Shown here: positions 45,734 through 54,196 of the stretch, piece after piece | Numbering within the stretch: position 1 is the first letter of the stretch | How the letters are laid out: every line of letters begins with the position of its first letter | DNA from: Luteolibacter rhizosphaerae | GTDB lineage: Bacteria; Verrucomicrobiota; Verrucomicrobiia; Verrucomicrobiales; Akkermansiaceae | Assembly: GCF_025950095.1 (NCBI RefSeq) | Contig: NZ_JAPDDR010000011.1 | Span: 62,001 to 126,000, forward strand | Length of the DNA stretch: 64,000 nucleotides | Direction: 5' to 3' | Made by a program: the position numbers and the translations under genes | The notes under the pieces: model-generated | Databases searched by the model: none | Seen by the model: only the letters and a program-made list of their open reading frames with translations | What the model was told of the DNA's origin: nothing

Positions 45734-46827
45734 AGCCCTCCAACCTGATCAGCCCCGTCGCCGTCTTCGCTGCGGCCCTGATGATCACGGCATCGCTCTC
45801 GTCCTATCGGTTCGGCGCACCGCTTCTAACAGGATCCCGGAAGCAGACCAGTGTTGCTGTTCACGCCGGAAGCAAGCGCGACTCCGCGGAAAGCATCCGC
45901 ACCCTGCTCCGGGCAGGCGACATCGCGGGCGCACGGCGCTTGATGGAAGAGCTGGCCGGGCGCGATCCCGTGGCATTCTTCCAGGTGCTCGCGAAGCTCC
46001 CCCTCATCAAGGAATTCGATTCTGCCGTGACCACCGCCGCCGGCAAGCTGACTTGGGACGATCCCGAGGCCATCAAAACCCTCGAGCTCACCGCCTGCCC
46101 GCACTGGCGACACCTCGCATGGGATTCCTACACCGCCGCCCAAATCGGCAGGGTGCCTGATGAGGAGATCCTTCGCGTCGCGGACGAGGCGAACTGCTTC
46201 GCCTCACTCCAAGAGATCCGCACGCTACTGGAACGGGCCGCGAAGGAACGACCGCTGGAGTTCGCCCACGCGCTGAAGGGCATGGAGACGAGCGGGATCC
46301 GCTCACAGTTCCTGGTGGAGGTTGCTTTGAAAAACCCGGAGCTCACCGATGAGATCTTTGCGCTGGTCTTCGCGGAACCCACCGACGCATCCACGCGCTT
46401 CGAGATGATGCAGTACGGCATGCGCGGGAAACCGAGCGCCGAAAACCTGATCGCCATGCTGAACAAGTCGGCCCCGAACGGGGTCTTCTCCCACAATCTC
46501 GCACCGATCGCCTTGTCGAGCGCTTGCCAGAACTCCAGCCCGGAAATGCGGGAGCAGTACTACGCAGAGATCGAGCAACTACCGCCGCTCGCCCGCAACC
46601 GCATGATCGAGGCCATCCGCTACGGATCCAGCGAGTGGAAGCAATCGCCCGAAGAATTCTGCCGTGCCCTCGCCATCTCCAGCTCCCGCTCCAGCCAGAT
46701 GGACATCCTGCGGGACTGGATCAAGGGTGCGAAGCATCTGGAGGGAGACACTTGGATCGATGGCCTGCCCGGCGAGGATCTGAAAGCCGCAGCGCGGAAG
46801 CTGATGGCGGAGAAAGCGCAGGAGTGA
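45730..46827 (+). CDS. Secreted helical protein, second of a pair
   Basis: 365 residues. Signal/anchor near residues 5-25 ('SPVAVFAAALMITASLSSY'), then a helical body with 'LLRAGDIAGARRLMEELAGRDPVAFFQVLAKLP' and 'GMETSGIRSQFLVEVALKNP'. Similar in style to the preceding protein (both begin 'MKP.', an N-terminal helix and 'GDIAGARRLM'-like repeats) and translationally coupled to it. Likely exported partner proteins. Confidence 0.75.
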   Translation: MKPSNLISPVAVFAAALMITASLSSYRFGAPLLTGSRKQTSVAVHAGSKRDSAESIRTLLRAGDIAGARRLMEELAGRDPVAFFQVLAKLPLIKEFDSAVTTAAGKLTWDDPEAIKTLELTACPHWRHLAWDSYTAAQIGRVPDEEILRVADEANCFASLQEIRTLLERAAKERPLEFAHALKGMETSGIRSQFLVEVALKNPELTDEIFALVFAEPTDASTRFEMMQYGMRGKPSAENLIAMLNKSAPNGVFSHNLAPIALSSACQNSSPEMREQYYAEIEQLPPLARNRMIEAIRYGSSEWKQSPEEFCRALAISSSRSSQMDILRDWIKGAKHLEGDTWIDGLPGEDLKAAARKLMAEKAQE

Positions 46828-46842
46828 GATCGAGCCGGTAAC

Positions 46843-47316
46843 TCAAGGGTCATCCAGACCCTCGAGCTCGCGGATCGCCGTGCCTCGCGAAGCCTCGTCC
46901 CGGTATTCGATGATGACTTGGTCCACCGCCAGGTGATCCACGTCATGCTGGCGGAGTGCGAATAAGGCCTCTTGCACCCTGACTTCGAGGATCTGCAAGC
47001 GCTTCTCGAGTTCGGCGAACTTCGCGGTCGTCTTACCGCTCGCGCGATTCTCATCCATCGCGGCGAGGGACTCGGAGAAGACCACCTTGCGTTGCTCCAG
47101 CAGTTCGCGGAAGGCGCCGAGCGCAGCCTCGTGATCCGCTCCCTCCAGCGCCTTCTCAAGCTGTCGCAAGCCGCTGCCGCCGGATGAGGGAAGATCAGCC
47201 CTCGGCTCGGTCGTCTTCCGATCCTGACTCGCCGTGGATGCCTCCTGAGGCGATGCCGATGGCGAGGAATCATCGCAGGACAGCAAGGCCAGGCACATGA
47301 GGACGAGCACTCTCAT
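46843..47316 (-). CDS. Small lipoprotein with helical body
   Basis: 157 residues. The lipobox 'ALLSC' sits near Cys14 when ATG at 47316 is used, and a strong ribosome site (GGGAGGTGA, 47320-47329 on the other strand) lies just before that codon, which decides the start over the longer frame. The mature protein has a Ser/Thr-rich linker, then helices ('GLRQLEKALEGADHEAALGAFRELLEQRK') to the end. Function unknown. Confidence 0.75.
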   Translation of the reverse strand: MRVLVLMCLALLSCDDSSPSASPQEASTASQDRKTTEPRADLPSSGGSGLRQLEKALEGADHEAALGAFRELLEQRKVVFSESLAAMDENRASGKTTAKFAELEKRLQILEVRVQEALFALRQHDVDHLAVDQVIIEYRDEASRGTAIRELEGLDDP

Positions 47317-47385
47317 TCGTTCACCTCCCATGAAAGCAGCATTCACCCCGTAGGTAAAGCTCGCGCAATCCACCGGTCAGCCCCC

Positions 47386-47597
47386 TTTGGCGGCGCAGCC
47401 GCTATGGAGTGCGCGCGAGCATCGCCGCTTTGGGGTTGATGTCGGATGGACATTCACGTGAGGAGATCCCGGAAGCACATCCCCCTACCCGGAGACTTCA
47501 TCACTCTCCACACCAGCCCCCCACCCGAGGATCCGCTCAAAAGCGGCGATCCTCGCCGCACTCCACAGCGGCTATGCCGCCAAAAGGATCACGCTCA
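47386..47597. repeat. Interspersed repeat family C, full copy 2
   Basis: Left end GGCGGCGCAGCCGCTATGGA, GTGCG..CATCGCCGCTTTGGGGTTGATG; right end AAAAGCGGCGATCCTCGCCG, CACTCC. Same plan and length as the copy at 43.2 kb. The right end reaches the stop of the following CgeB-like gene. Between the small lipoprotein start and that gene no other coding sequence is seen. Confidence 0.8.
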
Positions 47598-48635
47598 CAC
47601 CGCATACACCGTCCCCTCGCCGCCTACCCAAGGTGCTTTCCGCCAACCCTCATCCCGCAACGTGAGATCCACGATGAACCGCGCCACCTCCGTGCCGCTG
47701 TAGTCGCGGTGATTCCTCTCCCAGCCTTTCCTTGCGACCGCGATCCGCTCGGCATCCTGCGACGAGAAGTACCGTACTTTCTCCGCGAGGTCCTCCACCC
47801 CGTCGAAATAGACCAGCTCGTCCTCCGCATACAACCCTTCCAATCCGGCGCCGCGCGGGGTGAGCGTGAGGATGCCATTCCCCATCAGCTCCGCGATGCG
47901 GGAGGACGAATAGAGCGCCACATCCGTGCGGCGGGAAAGGTTCAGCGCCATCTTCGAGCGGCGGATGATCTGCTCCTTCTCCCAGCCGAAGATCCCCGGC
48001 TGATCGAGACAGCCATAGTAGCCGATGTGGAGTTCCGGCAGCGCTTGCTTCAGCTCCAACAGGAAGGCCCGGCGTCCCGGCTCGCCCTTGTCCCGACCGA
48101 AAAACAGCAGGTCGTGCTGCAACTCATCCGCCGGCGTCTCGAAGGCGCGGTGACACTCGATCCCCGCATCCACCGCGCTCGGGATGAAGCCCGCCGCGCA
48201 GGTGGCCGTGGCGAGTCCCTCCAGCAAGGATCCGCCGGTCGAACAGAAAAGCGCATCCAGCACCTCCAGCCGGTCGCGCAGGTGGCGGATCTCCTCCTCA
48301 TCCCAGAGCGGGTCCACATACCACAGGCCGATCCGGATCTGCGGCAAGATCCGGCGGATCTCCCGCAGCGTCTCCGCCGTGATGTACTGCGCGTGCCCGA
48401 GGATCAGCAGGTCCGGGTGGACGTTCTTGCAGGTCTCGATCAGCGCCTTGTTCGCCCGACCCTTGCCGAAGGTCTTGCTCTTCGTCGGCGAGAGCATCCG
48501 CGCCCGGTCGTTGATCGAGAAGGGATACACGAAGTGCCCCAGCCGGATCAGGCCGTGGTGGATCTTCTGATCCTGGTTCCACAGGTGCGCGCCATCCTTG
48601 TCGAGCTGGAGGTTCGCGGCGTGGACGATGCGCAT
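47595..48635 (-). CDS. CgeB-like glycosyltransferase
   Basis: 346 residues from ATG at 48635. DUF3880-type N-terminus ('MRIVHAANLQLDKDGAHLWNQD') and a GT-B C-terminal half with 'GYYGCLDQPGIFGWEKEQIIRRSKMALNLSRRTD' and 'SSSRIAELMGNGILTLTPR', the acceptor/donor region of spore-maturation CgeB-type transferases. 'YPFSINDRARML' and 'VYPFS' lie near residue 37. Acts in surface glycan assembly. Divergent from a GT4 transferase across an inverted repeat. Confidence 0.8.
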   Translation of the reverse strand: MRIVHAANLQLDKDGAHLWNQDQKIHHGLIRLGHFVYPFSINDRARMLSPTKSKTFGKGRANKALIETCKNVHPDLLILGHAQYITAETLREIRRILPQIRIGLWYVDPLWDEEEIRHLRDRLEVLDALFCSTGGSLLEGLATATCAAGFIPSAVDAGIECHRAFETPADELQHDLLFFGRDKGEPGRRAFLLELKQALPELHIGYYGCLDQPGIFGWEKEQIIRRSKMALNLSRRTDVALYSSSRIAELMGNGILTLTPRGAGLEGLYAEDELVYFDGVEDLAEKVRYFSSQDAERIAVARKGWERNHRDYSGTEVARFIVDLTLRDEGWRKAPWVGGEGTVYAV

Positions 48636-48639
48636 GGCG

Positions 48640-48736
48640 AAATTCCAAACTCGAAACTTCAAATTCCAAGTCTCAAATCCCCGGCCGGACATTTCCCGCA
48701 TTTGGAGTTTGGAATTTAGAGTTTGGAATTTGAACC
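48640..48736. repeat. Word-repeat inverted repeat (TTTGGAATTT type)
   Basis: Arm 48640-48679 has AAATTCCAAACTCGAAACTT and CAAATTCCAAGTCTC; arm 48700-48736 has TTTGGAGTTTGGAATTTAGA and GTTTGGAATTTG. They pair across a short GC loop (CCCCGGCCGG). It occupies nearly the whole promoter space between two divergent glycosyltransferase genes. Confidence 0.75.
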
Positions 48737-48743
48737 TCCCGTC

Positions 48744-49775
48744 GTGATCAAGGTCTGTCACGTCCTCGCCAGTGTCGGTGAAAAGGGCGGCTTAGAGAAA
48801 AACGTCATCGAGCTCGCCAACCGGCAGGCCGCGCTGGGTCATGCCGTGAGCGCGGTGGCGGACCCCACCATGCGCGAGCACTTCGCGCCGGAGGTGAATT
48901 TCACCCCGCATGCGATGGGCGGCGGACGGCTGAATCCCTTCAACCTGCTTGCCCTGCGCGCCAAGATCCTTTCAGCCAAGCCGCAGATCGTCCACGCCCA
49001 TGCGAACAAGGCCGGGGGCATGGTCCGCTCGCTGCGCCGCTTCCTACCCGGGATCAAGCGGGTGGCCACGGTGCAGAACATCAAGAGCAGCAGCCGCCCC
49101 TTCCGCGACTACGATGCGGTCATCACCGCCTCCGCGCAGGTGAAGGATTCGCTCGGAGGCATCCCGGCGACGGTGATCTGGAACTCGATCGCTCCCCCGC
49201 CCCCGGGCACCAAGGAAGCGGCTCTCGCGACCAAGCCGCCCTTCCTCGGCCAAGGCGAACCCGTCTTCAGCACCGTCGGTCGACTGGTTCCGGCGAAGGG
49301 TATGGACCTTCTGTTAGAGGCGATGGCCCAGGTCCCCGGCTTCAAGCTCTGGCTCATCGGCGAAGGCCTCCAGCGGCCCCTGCTGGAAGAGCTGATCGCC
49401 AAGCACGCCCTTGCCGAACGCGTCTGGATGGCCGGGCATCGCGACGATGCGGTGGGCCTGATGGGTTGCTCGGATCTGTTCATCGTCGCCTCCCGCAATG
49501 AAGGCGGCCCCTACACGCTGGCCGAAGCCCTGCACATGCGCGTGCCGAGCATCGCCACCAAGGTCGGCTTCTCCCCCGAGTTCCTGCCGGCGGAAGCACT
49601 GATGGAAACGCACTCCGTGCCGGAACTCGTGCGCGGCCTGAAGCTCGCCCTCGCCGACCTGCCCGGCCTCAGGCAAAGGCTCGAGCCCTCTTTCGAGCTC
49701 ATGTCCCGCGAGGTCACCTTGGAAGCGATGACCGACAAGATTCTCGGCGTTTACCGACTTGTTTTGGGGCAGTAA
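48744..49775 (+). CDS. Family 4 glycosyltransferase
   Basis: 343 residues from GTG at 48744 (an in-frame upstream start exists but lies in the inverted repeat). 'GGLEKNVIELANRQAALGH' near the N-terminus, 'IVHAHANKAGG', 'VFSTVGRLVPAKGMDLLLEA', 'LWLIGEGLQRPLL' and 'SRNEGGPYTLAEAL' are the GT4 GT-B landmarks, the last holding the retaining Glu pair. Builds surface polysaccharide or LPS. Pairs divergently with the CgeB-like gene. Confidence 0.87.
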   Translation: MIKVCHVLASVGEKGGLEKNVIELANRQAALGHAVSAVADPTMREHFAPEVNFTPHAMGGGRLNPFNLLALRAKILSAKPQIVHAHANKAGGMVRSLRRFLPGIKRVATVQNIKSSSRPFRDYDAVITASAQVKDSLGGIPATVIWNSIAPPPPGTKEAALATKPPFLGQGEPVFSTVGRLVPAKGMDLLLEAMAQVPGFKLWLIGEGLQRPLLEELIAKHALAERVWMAGHRDDAVGLMGCSDLFIVASRNEGGPYTLAEALHMRVPSIATKVGFSPEFLPAEALMETHSVPELVRGLKLALADLPGLRQRLEPSFELMSREVTLEAMTDKILGVYRLVLGQ

Positions 49776-49786
49776 GCCCTGCCTTA

Positions 49787-49881
49787 AAAGCCCCGGCAGG
49801 GGCGGCAGACATTAGCCGGTGGCGTGAGCCACCGGAACAGCACGGGCAAGGCATGAAGTCCCGGCAGGGACGACACGGAGT
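49787..49881. repeat. REP arm, family A, upstream of transposase
   Basis: GCCCCGGCAGGGGC, then TTAGCCGGTGGCGTGAGCCA, then GTCCCGGCAGGGACGACACG. Inverse of the arm after the transposase gene, and nearly identical to the left arm at 8382-8475. Confidence 0.9.
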
Positions 49882-49961
49882 CCATCGGAGTTGGCCCACG
49901 CATCACCCCGGGATGAGTTGACCCCGGCACTCGCGACTCTCTATCTCTATTTGCCGACTTC

Positions 49962-50408
49962 ATGCCCTCCACCCATCTCTCACTTCACTTCCACGTGGTC
50001 TTCAGCACCAAGGACCGCATGCCTCAAATCTCCTCCGAGTGGCGGGAGAAACTCCATTCCTATATCGGCGGCGTGGTGAAGAATGCCGGAGCAATCCCCG
50101 AGGCTATCGGCGGCGTGGCCGATCACGTGCATCTTCTTCTCGGGCTCCCTGCGACACTCGCGTTGGCGGATATCATCCGCACCATCAAAGCGAACCTCTC
50201 GAAATGGATCCACGAAGAGATCGGTTTGGAGAAGTTCGCATGGCAGGAGGGATACGGTGCGTTCACCGTAAGCCCGGGCAATCGCGAGGCGGTCTCAAAT
50301 TATATCGGGAATCAGGAAGAACATCATCGCACCCGCGGCTTTCAGGAAGAGTATTTGGAGTTCCTGAGGAAGGCCAAGGTGGGGTATGACGAACGCTTTC
50401 TCTGGTGA
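49962..50408 (+). mobile_element. REP-associated Y1 transposase (IS200-like), family A
   Basis: 148 residues. IS200/IS605 TnpA fold with HUH motif His55-Val-His57 in 'DHVHLLLG' and nucleophile Tyr114 in 'VSNYIGNQEEHH'; 'FAWQEGYGAFTVS' is a family mark. Nearly perfectly flanked by two inverted 95-bp arms (49787-49881, 50409-50502), each holding two palindromes, so gene plus arms form a mobile unit. The arms also occur without the gene at 8.4-8.7 kb, suggesting the enzyme spreads or once spread them. Intact. Confidence 0.92.
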
Positions 50409-50502
50409 ACTCCGTGCCGTCCCTGCCGGGACTCAGGAACCACCTCCTTCGATTCCGGTGGCTCACGCAACCGGCTAATATCTGCCGCCCCTGCCGGGGC
50501 TT
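50409..50502. repeat. REP arm, family A, downstream of transposase
   Basis: ACTCCGTGCCGTCCCTGCCG, then GGTGGCTCACGCAACCGGCT and GCCCCTGCCGGGGC. Inverse of the left arm. It starts immediately at the transposase stop codon and ends 28 bp before galK's stop. Confidence 0.9.
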
Positions 50503-50530
50503 GGACGTCCCTCTCCGGGACAATGAGGCC

Positions 50531-51709
50531 CTAGACCAGATGCGCCCCTTGCGCCGGACGTGACGCCAATATCTGCGGCTTGATGCCGGTGGCTTCCTCG
50601 TACTTCGCGGCCATGGTGGCGGCGATGTCGGAGGCGTGGCGGGATTCGCAGAGGGTCACGGTCGAGCCGCCGAAGCCGCCGCCGGTCATGCGCGCGCCGA
50701 TCACGCCGCCGCTGCGACCGATCGCACGGGCGATCTCCACCATCAGATCAAGCTCCTTGCAGGAGACTTCGAAATCATCGCGCAGGGAGTCATGGCTGGC
50801 GGCCATCAAGGGACCGAGCGCTTCGTAATCGTTCTTCGAGAGAGCTTCCGCGGCGGCAACCGTGCGGGCGATCTCGCCGACGACGTGACGTGAGCGGCGG
50901 TTCACCGGATCGCCGAGCTGATCCCAGATCGCTTCGACATCGCCGGGGTTCACGTCGCGCCAGGACTTCTTGCCGAGCGCGGCCAGGCCGTCCTCGGTGT
51001 TCTTGCGGCGGGCGGCGTAGCCACCGTCGGAGAGTTCGTGGTGCACCATCGTGTTCGCGATCAGCACCGTGAGATCCGGATTCTCGAAGGGCACCAGCTC
51101 CGGCTCGCCCGTCATGCAGTCGATCAGGATCAGGCGGTTCGGCTTGCCGAAGGCGGAGGCGAATTGATCCATGATGCCGCAGGGCACGCCGGCGTAGTCA
51201 TGCTCCGCCTTCTGGCACAGCAGCGCCTTCTCCTTCGTGTCGAGCACGGTATCGAGCAGGCCTTCCAGCAGGGTGGCCACGCAGCACTCCAGCGCCGCGG
51301 AGGAAGAGAGACCGGCACCGCGCGGCAGGGAAGAAAGCACGTAGGCATCGAAGCCCGGCAGGTGATGGCCGCGGTCCTGAAAACCCTGGAACACCCCGCG
51401 GATGTAGTTCGCCCACTTCGGCTCGGTGACTTGCTGCGGCACGTTCAATGGCAGCACCGCCGGCTCGCCACCGAGGGCGGTCACGACGCGGGCCTCGTTC
51501 GTTCCATTCAGGCTCGCGGCGATCACGATGTAGCGGTCGATCGCGAAAGGCATCACGAAGCCATCGCAGTAGTCGATGTGCTCGCCGATCAGGTTCACAC
51601 GGCCGGGTGCCGCGGCGGTCACCGTGGCGTCGGTGCCGAAGTGTTCCTTCAGGCCGGCGGCGGCGTCGGCAGCAAGGTCGGAAAGCGAGGTGGCGATATC
51701 GATGGACAT
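50531..51709 (-). CDS. galK: Galactokinase
   Basis: 392 residues from ATG at 51709. GHMP kinase: galactose-binding 'APGRVNLIGEHIDY' (about 35-48), ATP loop 'PRGAGLSSSAALE' and 'GARMTGGGFGGS' near the C-terminus. Phosphorylates galactose to galactose 1-phosphate. Last gene of the minus-strand galactose operon; galT and galE are not in the window. A longer frame upstream is open but unlikely. Confidence 0.94.
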   Translation of the reverse strand: MSIDIATSLSDLAADAAAGLKEHFGTDATVTAAAPGRVNLIGEHIDYCDGFVMPFAIDRYIVIAASLNGTNEARVVTALGGEPAVLPLNVPQQVTEPKWANYIRGVFQGFQDRGHHLPGFDAYVLSSLPRGAGLSSSAALECCVATLLEGLLDTVLDTKEKALLCQKAEHDYAGVPCGIMDQFASAFGKPNRLILIDCMTGEPELVPFENPDLTVLIANTMVHHELSDGGYAARRKNTEDGLAALGKKSWRDVNPGDVEAIWDQLGDPVNRRSRHVVGEIARTVAAAEALSKNDYEALGPLMAASHDSLRDDFEVSCKELDLMVEIARAIGRSGGVIGARMTGGGFGGSTVTLCESRHASDIAATMAAKYEEATGIKPQILASRPAQGAHLV

Positions 51710-51818
51710 GGAAGCAGTGGGCAGATGCCCCGGGCCGGAAAGAAGTTCGCCGGAGCGCCCGAATGATGGGCGGTCCGGCGAAAATGGCAAAGCGTGATTG
51801 AGTCTGCGGGTAAGCTCC

Positions 51819-53864
51819 TTACCAGAAGATCACGTAGAGCAGGATGGTGGCGACGATGACGATTCCGCCCCAAACCTTCGCGGTTTTGGAGGATTCCAGC
51901 TGGATCAGGTCCGTCACCGGCAGTTTCACCGGCTCGCGCAGCGGATTCGCCAGCGTGAGGATGAAGCCGAGAACCACCACCGTCAGGAAGCAGAGGCCCA
52001 TACGATCCACGTAGGACACGCTTGGTGCGAACCAGAGACCGTTATCCGCCAGCGCAGGCCCGATCCACTGCTTGATGGCGTAGTAAAGGACGGCATTCGT
52101 GAGGATACCCACCCAGCCGAAGTAGCGCGGGGTGCGCGGCGAGAGGAAACCGAAAAGGAAGACCGCCAGCACGCCCGGGCTGATGAAGCCCTGGAACTCC
52201 TGGATGAAGGTGAAGATGCCGCCGAACTTCGGATCGCCGAGCTGCGGCGCGATCAGGCAGGAGATCAGCACGAAGAGCAGGGTGAAGAACTGGCCCGCAT
52301 ACACGGTGGCCTTGTCGCTCATGTCCTTCTTCACCAGGTGGGTCAGGTCCATGGTCGCGATGGTGGCCGCGGAGTTCAGCATGGAAGCGAGCGAGGACAC
52401 CACCGCACCGAAGATCGCAGCCAGCACGAACCAGGTCAGACCCGGGCGCATCAGGTTCCGCATCAGCGTCGGGAAGGCGGCATCGTAGTCGTAGCCGATC
52501 AGCTTGGTACCGGTCGGGATCAGCTTGGCTTGGGCGGCGGCCAGAGTGCCTTCGTTCAGAGCCAGCAGCTCCTTGGCACCGGCTCCGGCAGGGATATCGG
52601 TCGGAGCATCGGCCACGGCCGCATTGTGGGTGATGACCGCGGCGGCCTGTGCCGGGTCCGCAGCGGCGAAGTTCTCCGTGAAGGGATAGACCTTGTTGTT
52701 GGTGGAGCCCACCTCGGCCATCGTGGTGGCGTTCTTCTTCACCGCCTCGGCGCGCAGATCCTTGCTATAGAGGTTGAAGCAAAGCATTCCCGGGATCACC
52801 ACCAGGAAAGGGATGATCAGCTTGAGCCCCGCGGCGAAGACGATGCCCTTCTGACCCTCCGCCAACGACTTCGATCCCAGCGTGCGCTGGACGATGTACT
52901 GGTTCAGGCCCCAGTAGAAACAGACCGGCACCCAGATGCCGAGCAGTAGCACGGTCCACGGCAATTCGGGGTCCTTGATCGGGCGCACCATGTGCAGCTT
53001 GCCGCCCGCCATGTTTTCTCCCTCGCGTGCTTCGCCTTCCCCGTTCTTCCCTTCATTGAGCAGCGTGAAGCGCTCCCAGGCACTGGCATTTTGCAGATCT
53101 TCCACCGTGGCGCTGGAGTTCGAGACCTTGGTGCCGATCAGTTCGTTCGGGTCGGCGCTTTTCAGGGCACCGAAGGCAAGCGACATCACGACGGCGCCGC
53201 CCACGATCAGACCAGCACCCCAGATCAGGTCGGTCCAGGCGCAGGCTTTCAGGCCGCCCACCAGCACGTATACGGCGGCGGAGATGCCGATGATCCAGCA
53301 GCCGATGGTGATGTCACCGAGATCGGCGCCCATCATCATGCGGCCTTGGAAGAAGACCGAGATCACCTTCGCACCGGAGTAGATCACGGAAGCGGTGGGC
53401 ACGCCCACCAGGATGATCAGGGTGGCCACCGCCATCACGATCCGCGAGAAGAGCCCGTAGCGATACTCCAGGAACTCCGGGATGGTGTAGATGCCGCAGC
53501 GCAGCAGCTTCGGTAGGAAGACGAAGGCCACCAGCACCAACGCGATCGAGGACAACCACTCCCAGGAAGACACCGCCAGGCCCAGCCAGTTCGCGGCCTG
53601 ACCCGACATGCCCACGAATTGCTCGGTAGAGATGTTTGCCGCGATCAGCGAGAAGCCGACCAGCCACCAGGTGAGGCCGCGACCGGCGAGGAAGTAGCCA
53701 GCGGCACCGCCCGACTCCGCGGCATCCGCGGATTCCTTCCGCCCCTGCCAGATGCCGAAGGCGATCACGCCGACGACGGCAACGAGGAAGAGGACCAGGT
53801 CCAAGGTGCCCATCTTACCGGCCTCCAGGCTGGTCTGGGCGAGCAGTGATAGCTGCGGGATCAT
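51819..53864 (-). CDS. Sodium/galactose-type symporter (SSS family)
   Basis: 681 residues, about 14 helices. 'YFLAGRGLTWWLVGFSLIAANISTEQFVGMSG' near residue 48 matches vSGLT-type sodium-galactose carriers, with 'STEQFVGMSG' in the sugar/Na+ region. A roughly 90-residue polar insertion (about 385-475) sits in a loop before helix 'LTWFVLAAIFGAVVSSLASMLNSA'. 109 bp upstream of galK. Galactose as substrate is inferred from the operon. Start ATG 53864, or Met18 at 53813. Confidence 0.88.
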   Translation of the reverse strand: MIPQLSLLAQTSLEAGKMGTLDLVLFLVAVVGVIAFGIWQGRKESADAAESGGAAGYFLAGRGLTWWLVGFSLIAANISTEQFVGMSGQAANWLGLAVSSWEWLSSIALVLVAFVFLPKLLRCGIYTIPEFLEYRYGLFSRIVMAVATLIILVGVPTASVIYSGAKVISVFFQGRMMMGADLGDITIGCWIIGISAAVYVLVGGLKACAWTDLIWGAGLIVGGAVVMSLAFGALKSADPNELIGTKVSNSSATVEDLQNASAWERFTLLNEGKNGEGEAREGENMAGGKLHMVRPIKDPELPWTVLLLGIWVPVCFYWGLNQYIVQRTLGSKSLAEGQKGIVFAAGLKLIIPFLVVIPGMLCFNLYSKDLRAEAVKKNATTMAEVGSTNNKVYPFTENFAAADPAQAAAVITHNAAVADAPTDIPAGAGAKELLALNEGTLAAAQAKLIPTGTKLIGYDYDAAFPTLMRNLMRPGLTWFVLAAIFGAVVSSLASMLNSAATIATMDLTHLVKKDMSDKATVYAGQFFTLLFVLISCLIAPQLGDPKFGGIFTFIQEFQGFISPGVLAVFLFGFLSPRTPRYFGWVGILTNAVLYYAIKQWIGPALADNGLWFAPSVSYVDRMGLCFLTVVVLGFILTLANPLREPVKLPVTDLIQLESSKTAKVWGGIVIVATILLYVIFW

Positions 53865-53976
53865 TTGATATGAGGAATGGGTTTGCTAGGCGAAAAGAAT
53901 TCTCGATACGAAAGCGGGGCTACCTTTCATGCGCGAAATGCGCGGAAAAGCAGCCCCGGTGGAATCTGGCGGGAGA

Positions 53977-54174
53977 TCAGGCGCCCTTGCCCGCTCTCTT
54001 CGCGAAGAACAGCATCACGAGGCCGAAGATCAGCATGACCACGCCCCAGATCGTATTGACGGGGATGTTCAGCGATTTCTCGTACATCGCGTCACCCTTG
54101 GTGAAGAGGCCGTAGCCCGTGAGCATCACGCCGTAGATCGTGAAGACGTAGCCGATAGGAAGTCGGAGATCCAT
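53977..54174 (-). CDS. Small two-helix membrane protein between transporters
   Basis: 65 residues with two hydrophobic helices ('GYVFTIYGVMLTGYGLF' and 'TIWGVVMLIFGLVMLFF') and a basic C-terminal tail ('AKRAGKGA'). It lies between two SSS transporter genes on the same strand, 22 bp after the first, so it is probably a small partner of one of them, as small membrane subunits are for some symporters. Its retained position is the main evidence; family not recognised. Confidence 0.7.
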   Translation of the reverse strand: MDLRLPIGYVFTIYGVMLTGYGLFTKGDAMYEKSLNIPVNTIWGVVMLIFGLVMLFFAKRAGKGA

Positions 54175-54196
54175 GGTAGGTAGGGTTTCGGGGTTC

